A stretch of 13,265 bases of DNA from Rhodanobacteraceae bacterium (GTDB lineage Bacteria; Pseudomonadota; Gammaproteobacteria; Xanthomonadales; Rhodanobacteraceae), in the NCBI GenBank assembly GCA_025924775.1, contig JAICHS010000040.1, forward strand, positions 1 to 13,265. Direction: 5' to 3'. The position numbers and the translations under genes were made by a program. Shown piece after piece: positions 9,166 to 13,265 of this stretch (positions are counted from its first letter, which is position 1; each line of letters opens with the position of its first letter). Below the pieces are notes generated by a model. That model saw only the letters and a list, made by a program, of their open reading frames with translations. It was not told the origin of the DNA and ran no database searches.

Positions 9166-9819
9166 TTGCACAGCGATCAACCAGCATCAAACGCGTGGCG
9201 CGACGGAACCGCGGAAGCGGCCATCGCGGGCGACGTGTCGGCGTATTGCACAGCGCGGCTCGCACACGTGGCGGGTACGCACGGCTTGTGTCTGGACGGC
9301 CTGGGCCTGCCGGCGCCGGCGGTGCCGGGGGTTGCCCGCTGGACGGTATTGCATCCGGATCGTGACGGCCTTGACTGGACTGGGCCGCTGCGGGCACAAC
9401 TGGCGGCGTTGCCGCTGGCGGACGATGCATTTTGCGCGGTGCTGGCGTGTTTCAACGATCCGCAAGCGGTGGTGGCGGCTGCGGAGCTTGCGCGGGTGCT
9501 GGCGCCACATGGCACGTTGTTGGTCGCCGGGTTCCACCCAGTCTCGCTGTGGCATCGCGGCGTGGCACCCCGCCGCTGGGAGCGCGCCTTGCGGGCCGCC
9601 GGGCTTGACGTCCGGCCGGCCGTCCGGTGTGGCGCCCCGTGGCGGCGGTTGCGCGGGGTGGAGGGCCTGCCGCGCTGGCTGGTGCGCCTGGCCGGCGGCG
9701 CGTGGGTCGTCGAGGCCCGGCGCAGCGTGCTGGCGAGCTTGCCGCTGCGGGTGCAACCCGGGCATCGGTCACTCGAATCGGCCACCTTGCTCCCCGGCGC
9801 CCGCCGGGAATGCGCGTGA
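9166..9819 (+). CDS. YafS-like protein, degenerate SAM-dependent methyltransferase fold (217 aa)
   Basis: This is probably the counterpart of E. coli YafS, a class I methyltransferase-like protein of unknown function found between gloB and rnhA. The later part of the fold is recognisable: LPLADDAFCAVLACF (about 83-97), an ELARVLAPHGTLLVAGF strand-turn segment and FHPVSLWHRG, which parallels the FNPISFMG of YafS. The first part is poor. No Gly-rich SAM-binding motif I is visible, and residues 36-60 are a Leu/Gly/Pro-rich stretch. Catalytic activity is therefore doubtful and the substrate unknown. The start is TTG, chosen because AGGA sits 6 bases upstream and no better in-frame start exists. 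The end overlaps the start of rnhA. Confidence 0.75.
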   Translation: MHSDQPASNAWRDGTAEAAIAGDVSAYCTARLAHVAGTHGLCLDGLGLPAPAVPGVARWTVLHPDRDGLDWTGPLRAQLAALPLADDAFCAVLACFNDPQAVVAAAELARVLAPHGTLLVAGFHPVSLWHRGVAPRRWERALRAAGLDVRPAVRCGAPWRRLRGVEGLPRWLVRLAGGAWVVEARRSVLASLPLRVQPGHRSLESATLLPGARRECA

Positions 9820-10271
9820 GCGGCGTGCCCGACGCGGTGGAGTTGTTTACCGATGGCGCCTGCCTGGGCAACCCCGGGCCGGGCGGCTGGGCGGCGTTGC
9901 TGCGCTGGCATGCAACCGAGAGGCTGCTGGCGGGTGGCGAGGCCGCCACTACCAACAACCGCATGGAACTGATGGCGGCCATTGTCGGTTTGGAAACCCT
10001 GAAGCGCCCGTGCAGCGTCACCCTGACCACCGATTCGCGCTACGTGCAGCAGGGCATCGAGCAGTGGGTGGCAAAGTGGCGCGCCAATGGCTGGCGCACC
10101 GCCGGCAAGCAGCCGGTCAAGAATCAGGAACTGTGGCAACGGCTGGCCGCGGCGTGCGATCGCCATCGGATACGCTGGGCGTGGGTGAAAGGGCATTCCG
10201 GACACCCGGAAAACGAACGCGTCGATGAGGCCGCGCGCGCCGAGGCCGAGCGCTTCAAGGAGGCAACATGA
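9816..10271 (+). CDS. rnhA: ribonuclease HI (151 or 153 aa)
   Basis: RNase HI cuts the RNA strand of RNA:DNA hybrids, removing R-loops and stray primers. Counting from the GTG at 9816, all five active-site residues are present: Asp13 in FTDGACLGNPG, Glu51 in NRMELMA, Asp73 in TTDSRYV, His127 in VKGHSGH and Asp137 in NERVDEAA. Each is offset by exactly 3 from E. coli (10, 48, 70, 124, 134). GTG 9816 overlaps the upstream stop as GTGA and has GGGA 6 bases away. An ATG at 9810 is in frame and adds two residues, but GGGA then abuts the start codon, which is too close for a Shine-Dalgarno. Its stop overlaps the dnaQ start as ATGA, so three genes are chained. Confidence 0.95.
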   Translation: MSGVPDAVELFTDGACLGNPGPGGWAALLRWHATERLLAGGEAATTNNRMELMAAIVGLETLKRPCSVTLTTDSRYVQQGIEQWVAKWRANGWRTAGKQPVKNQELWQRLAAACDRHRIRWAWVKGHSGHPENERVDEAARAEAERFKEAT

Positions 10272-10990
10272 CCCGCAAGGTGGTGCTGGATACCGAGACG
10301 ACCGGGCTCGAGGTGGAGCGCGGGCATCGCGTGATCGAAATCGGCTGCGTCGAATTGGTCGACCGCAGGCCCAGCGGGCGCGAGTTCCACTGCTATCTCA
10401 ATCCGGAGCGCGCCATCGATGCCGGCGCGGTGGCGGTGCACGGCATCACCGATGAGTTCCTGCGCGACAAGCCGCGCTTCGCCGAGATCGCGAACGAGTT
10501 CCTGGCCTTCATCGAGGGCGCGGAGCTGTTGATCCACAACGCCGCGTTCGACACCGCGTTCCTCGACGGCGAGCTGGCGCGCGCCGGCAGCGCACTCGGC
10601 AACGTCGCCGCCCACGCGACGGTCACGGACACGCTGGCCATGGCTCGCCAGAAGTATCCGGGCCAGAAGAACACGCTGGATGCGTTGTGCAAGCGCCTTG
10701 GCGTGGACAATAGCCAGCGCGAGATCCATGGCGCGCTGCTGGACGCGCACCTGCTGGCGGACGTGTGGGTGGCGATGACCGCGGGCCAGGGGGCTTTGGC
10801 GCTGGGGGGCGAGCGTCCCGCCGCGCACCCCGGAACCCCCGCCCACGCGGTGAACCCTGGCGTCACGGTGCGCCCGCGCGTGCAGCACGCCACGGCCGTG
10901 GAGGCCGCCGCGCACACGGCGCGCATGGCCGCGCTGGACCAGGCCTGTGCCGCTGGCAACTTGTGGCAACGCACGACCCAGTTGGATTGA
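10268..10990 (+). CDS. dnaQ: DNA polymerase III epsilon subunit, 3'-5' proofreading exonuclease (240 aa)
   Basis: Epsilon edits misinserted nucleotides within the replicative polymerase core, bound to the alpha subunit and the sliding clamp. It is a DEDDh exonuclease: Exo I DTETTG has Asp8 and Glu10, Exo II HNAAFD has Asp95, and Exo III IHGALLDAH has His154 and Asp159. QGALAL at 174-179 sits just after the exonuclease domain where E. coli epsilon has its clamp-binding QTSMAF, so it is a plausible beta-clamp motif. The tail of about 60 residues is Ala/Pro-rich and divergent, ending near NLWQRTT, and should bind alpha. It starts inside the rnhA stop (ATGA), with AAGGAGG just upstream as a strong ribosome-binding site. 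The rnhA-dnaQ pair is conserved, though in E. coli they diverge. Confidence 0.95.
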   Translation: MTRKVVLDTETTGLEVERGHRVIEIGCVELVDRRPSGREFHCYLNPERAIDAGAVAVHGITDEFLRDKPRFAEIANEFLAFIEGAELLIHNAAFDTAFLDGELARAGSALGNVAAHATVTDTLAMARQKYPGQKNTLDALCKRLGVDNSQREIHGALLDAHLLADVWVAMTAGQGALALGGERPAAHPGTPAHAVNPGVTVRPRVQHATAVEAAAHTARMAALDQACAAGNLWQRTTQLD

Positions 10991-11011
10991 GCGCGTCCGC
11001 GCGGGACGCGC
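10991..11011. terminator. hairpin between convergent dnaQ and the PP2C gene
   Basis: GCGCGTCC (10991-10998) and GGACGCGC (11004-11011) form a perfect 8-bp stem with a 5-base loop. It begins on the base after the dnaQ stop and ends 3 bases before the stop of the facing gene, filling a 24-base spacer. There is no T-run on either side. It is probably a shared two-way transcript end. Confidence 0.45.
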
Positions 11012-11014
11012 AAG

Positions 11015-11710
11015 CTAGCTGATCCGCACCAGCACCGCGGTGAGGTTGTCGCGGCCGCCCGCGGCGAGCGCGGCCAGCACCAGATGATCGACGCATTCCT
11101 GGGCGGCGAGGTCGGTGCGCGCAACGATCGCGGCGATCCGCGCGTCGTCCAGTTCCTCGGTGACGCCATCGCTGCACAGCAGGAACTGCATGCCGGGTGC
11201 GCAGGTGCCGGTGACGGGTTGCGCATCCAGTTCCCGCGTGGGCGTGATGCCAAGCGCCTGGGTAGCGCGGTTGCGCGGTGGTGCGTGGGGTGTGGCGCGC
11301 GTGGCGACTTCCGGCGGCGCGTCGGACGCGGTTTCCGGATGCGGCAAACGCAGTAGCGTGTTGTCCTGCCACAGGTAGATGCGGCTGTCACCAATCCAGG
11401 CGGCCGCATAGGTGTCGCCTGTGAGCTTGAGCGCAGTGAGGGTGCTGCCCATGGGCGTGGCGGCGGTGGCCTGCGCCGGATGCTCCAGCACGGCCGTGCC
11501 CGCGCGGCGAAAGGCATCGGCGGTGTCCGCGCCGGCAGCGAGCGCGGCGACGGCGGCCTCCAGCGCGACCGCGCTGGCCACTTCGCCGCGCCCGGGCCCG
11601 CCCATGCCATCGGCGACCAGCCACAGGCCATGTTCGGTGTCGGCCCAGTAGCTGTCTTCGTTGTGGTCGCGCCGCAGGCCCGTGTGGGTTGCGTGTCCGT
11701 GTTCGATCAT
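11015..11710 (-). CDS. PP2C-family Ser/Thr protein phosphatase (231 aa)
   Basis: PP2C enzymes are Mg/Mn-dependent, cytosolic and remove phosphate from Ser/Thr; relatives in bacteria reverse Hanks-type kinases. Metal-site motifs are present in order: RRDHNED (13-19), ADGMGG (33-38, Asp34), MGSTLTAL (87-94), GDSR (107-110), SDGVTE (180-185, Asp181) and GGRDNLTAV (218-226, Asp221). The stretch between GDSR and ALG (about 111-154) lacks the usual DHS-type motif and is Pro-rich (HAPPRNRATQALG), so the flap region is altered. There are no membrane or sensor domains. No kinase lies nearby, so the partner is unknown. The ATG has no clear ribosome-binding site. It is 61 bases after the unknown gene and probably co-transcribed with it and psd. 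Confidence 0.93.
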   Translation of the reverse strand: MIEHGHATHTGLRRDHNEDSYWADTEHGLWLVADGMGGPGRGEVASAVALEAAVAALAAGADTADAFRRAGTAVLEHPAQATAATPMGSTLTALKLTGDTYAAAWIGDSRIYLWQDNTLLRLPHPETASDAPPEVATRATPHAPPRNRATQALGITPTRELDAQPVTGTCAPGMQFLLCSDGVTEELDDARIAAIVARTDLAAQECVDHLVLAALAAGGRDNLTAVLVRIS

Positions 11711-11771
11711 GGATTGCGAAGGAGCGGCTTCGACGCGACGACCGGACCGTTGGTTGCTTCCTGAATCGCGG

Positions 11772-12239
11772 TCACGCCTGGTTTCCGGTGCTGTCGATGC
11801 GGGAAGAAAACACCCTCAGTTCGCGCATCACGCGCAGGATGCTGCGGTGCAGATCCTGTCCTTCGGGCGTTTCGTCGCCACGGGTTTCGTGGAACACCAG
11901 TGCCATCCACAGCGCGATCCCCCGCATCCGCACCTGCACGTTGTCCGAACGCGCGCGGTCGAACCCGACGTCCACGCCGCTGGTGGCGGCGTCGTTTGCG
12001 GTCTGGGTGCCGTACAGCGCCGGGTCGGGCGCGGCCGCGACGTTGTCGCATTCGCGTCCGATCAGTTCGGCCAGTTGCTCGCGATAGGAACGCGGCAGTT
12101 CCATGCTGCGGTGTTCGATTTCGCTGAATTGGCGCCGCAGCCGCGCGGTCCGCCCCATGCTGGTGACGCGCGTGACCAGACGCCGAAGATACGTTTCCCC
12201 GGCTTTCTGAAATGGCAATGTCAAGGTGAGGTTCCTCAC
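11772..12239 (-). CDS. hypothetical protein of 155 aa, between psd and the PP2C gene
   Basis: I do not recognise this protein. It starts at a GTG that overlaps the psd stop as GTGA, with AGGA 4 bases upstream, so it is probably translated in step with psd. The N-terminal third is basic (several RR/RxxR pairs at about 19-37). The middle (about 65-90) is acidic, Ala/Gly-rich and probably flexible. A hydrophobic segment IALWMALVFHETRG (about 108-121) precedes an amphipathic C-terminal helix around SILRVMRELRVFSSRI. There is no signal peptide and no obvious full membrane span, so it is likely a soluble cytosolic protein. Codon use looks like its neighbours. Frame, overlaps and length make it a real gene; no function can be stated. 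Confidence 0.75.
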   Translation of the reverse strand: MRNLTLTLPFQKAGETYLRRLVTRVTSMGRTARLRRQFSEIEHRSMELPRSYREQLAELIGRECDNVAAAPDPALYGTQTANDAATSGVDVGFDRARSDNVQVRMRGIALWMALVFHETRGDETPEGQDLHRSILRVMRELRVFSSRIDSTGNQA

Positions 12240-13126
12240 GCGGTCCTGCCCGTTCCCCCCGCCTGTGGAATTGTGCCGTGATTGTCCGGCGGCGACAAAT
12301 GGCCCAGGCCCGCGCCCACCTTGACCGGGGATTCGCAGGCCAGCCGCGGGTCGAATTCACCGGCGGGCACCAGCACGATCACGGTGGAGCCCATCTCGAA
12401 GCGCGCCATCTCCGCAAACCGTGCCAGCCGGATGCCGCGACCACGCCAGTCGCGCTTCACGATGGTGCGTGCGTAGGGTGGCACTTCGGGTCCGCTCCAG
12501 ACCGTGGTGATGCCCGACACCAGCATCGCGCCCACCATCACCACCGCGAACGGCCCATGCTTGCCCTGGAAGTGGCAAACCAGTCGCTCGTTGCGCGCGA
12601 ACAGATTGGGGATGTCCACCACCGGCCCAGGCGCGACGCTGAACAGGCGGCCCGGCACGTGCGCGGTTTCAAGCAATTCGCCATCCAGCGGCATGTGCAC
12701 GCGATGGTAGTCGCGTGGCGACAGGTAGATCGTCGCGAAGCCGCCGTCGCGGTAGGGCCGCGCGGTGTCGGGATCGGCCAGCAGTTCCGCCACCGAGTAG
12801 GTGCGTCCCTTGGCCTGCAGGATGCGACCAGCCTGGATGCGGCCGACCTGGCTGATGCGGCCGTCGGCGGGGCACAAAATCGCAGCGTCGTCGCCTTCGG
12901 CCCGCCGGGCGCCCGCGCGCAACGCGCGGGTGAAGAACGCGTTGAAACTCGGATAGGCGCGCGGGTCGGGTTGTGCCGCTTCGGCCATGTCGACGTGGTA
13001 GGCGCGTACCACCCGGCCGATCAGGAAGTCTTTCCACGGCCGCCAGGTCCAGCGCGTGGCGGTGCGCACCACGCGGCTGAGCAGTTTCTGCGGGACAAGG
13101 TATTGGAGCAGGGTGGCGGCGCGCAT
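12236..13126 (-). CDS. psd: phosphatidylserine decarboxylase proenzyme (296 aa)
   Basis: Psd makes phosphatidylethanolamine from phosphatidylserine at the inner membrane. The proenzyme cuts itself between Gly246 and Ser247 (EMGST, where E. coli has LGST), and the new N-terminal serine becomes the pyruvoyl cofactor. The protease-like triad is present: Asp88 in PADGR, His144 in YHRVHMPL and Ser247, aligning with Asp90, His147 and Ser254 of E. coli. The frame is open to 13204, but MRAATLLQYLVPQKLLSR matches the family start at 13126. The ribosome-binding site is weak. The C-terminal tail after KVGAGLG is longer than the core needs. The stop overlaps the next gene (GTGA). It is divergent from prmB across 55 bases. 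Confidence 0.95.
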   Translation of the reverse strand: MRAATLLQYLVPQKLLSRVVRTATRWTWRPWKDFLIGRVVRAYHVDMAEAAQPDPRAYPSFNAFFTRALRAGARRAEGDDAAILCPADGRISQVGRIQAGRILQAKGRTYSVAELLADPDTARPYRDGGFATIYLSPRDYHRVHMPLDGELLETAHVPGRLFSVAPGPVVDIPNLFARNERLVCHFQGKHGPFAVVMVGAMLVSGITTVWSGPEVPPYARTIVKRDWRGRGIRLARFAEMARFEMGSTVIVLVPAGEFDPRLACESPVKVGAGLGHLSPPDNHGTIPQAGGTGRTA

Positions 13127-13153
13127 CGCGGCAGTGTAGCCGCGGCCCACCTC

Positions 13154-13159
13154 TATACT
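13154..13159 (+). promoter_or_regulatory. candidate -10 element of prmB
   Basis: TATACT matches the -10 consensus at 5 of 6 positions and would start transcription near 13166, about 16 bases before the ATG. No good -35 element is visible 17 bases upstream. The same short gap must also hold the psd promoter, for which I find only weak candidates. Confidence 0.4.
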
Positions 13160-13181
13160 GCGCGCTTTCGGATGCGCCCGC

Positions 13182-13265
13182 ATGACCGCCGAGCTTGCCA
13201 CCATCGTCGACCTGATCCGCTACGCGGCCAGCCGTTTCAGCGCCGCCGGCCTCACCTTCGGGCAC
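13182..13265 (+). CDS. prmB: 50S ribosomal protein L3 glutamine methyltransferase, N-terminal 28 codons only
   Basis: Only the start is in the window; the gene runs off the right edge with its frame open. PrmB methylates a glutamine of ribosomal protein L3. The 28 visible residues include TIVDLIRYAASRFSAAGL and end FGH, closely parallel to the E. coli PrmB segment TIQDMLRWSVSRFSAANI ending YGH. This region is the N-terminal helical domain, and the methyltransferase core with its NPPY motif lies outside. ATG 13182 is preferred; an ATG at 13172 is out of frame. Confidence 0.82.
   Translation, partial: MTAELATIVDLIRYAASRFSAAGLTFGH

Overview
The window is GC-rich bacterial chromosome with closely packed, mostly housekeeping genes. 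Protein sequences and gene order point to a gammaproteobacterium, most likely of the Xanthomonadales (Xanthomonadaceae/Rhodanobacteraceae). This placement is inferred from the sequence alone. I see no insertion sequence, prophage, CRISPR array, toxin-antitoxin pair or secretion cluster.

Left part (1-6854). A gene-free leader of about 570 bases looks partly like a dispersed intergenic repeat and ends in a heat-shock-like promoter. It is followed by lon (ATP-dependent protease), hupB (DNA-bending protein HU), a tRNA-Val(UAC) gene and ppiD (inner-membrane, periplasm-facing folding factor). fabI (enoyl-ACP reductase) converges on ppiD from the minus strand. The order lon-hupB-ppiD-fabI is a known conserved gammaproteobacterial arrangement. 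The lon-hupB gap holds a good sigma-70 promoter followed about 100 bases later by a good intrinsic terminator, both upstream of hupB. The hupB-tRNA gap is packed with strong hairpins.

Middle part (7011-10990). Two divergent gene groups share a 143-base control region. gloB-mltD read leftwards with a 4-base overlap. A YafS-like degenerate methyltransferase gene, rnhA and dnaQ read rightwards, each overlapping the next. This reproduces the E. coli mltD-gloB-yafS-rnhA-dnaQ neighbourhood: methylglyoxal detoxification, cell-wall turnover, RNA:DNA hybrid removal and replication proofreading.

Right part (11015-13265). A minus-strand group psd - unrecognised 155-aa protein - PP2C-type phosphatase converges on dnaQ across a 24-base hairpin spacer. 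The first two genes overlap by 4 bases, so membrane phospholipid synthesis is linked in expression to an unknown protein and probably to a phosphatase. Divergent from psd, the first 28 codons of prmB run off the right edge.

The least explained items are the promoter/terminator module before hupB, the hairpin cluster before the tRNA, the unknown protein between psd and the phosphatase, and the altered middle of that phosphatase. None of these amounts to clear evidence for a new defence or mobile system.
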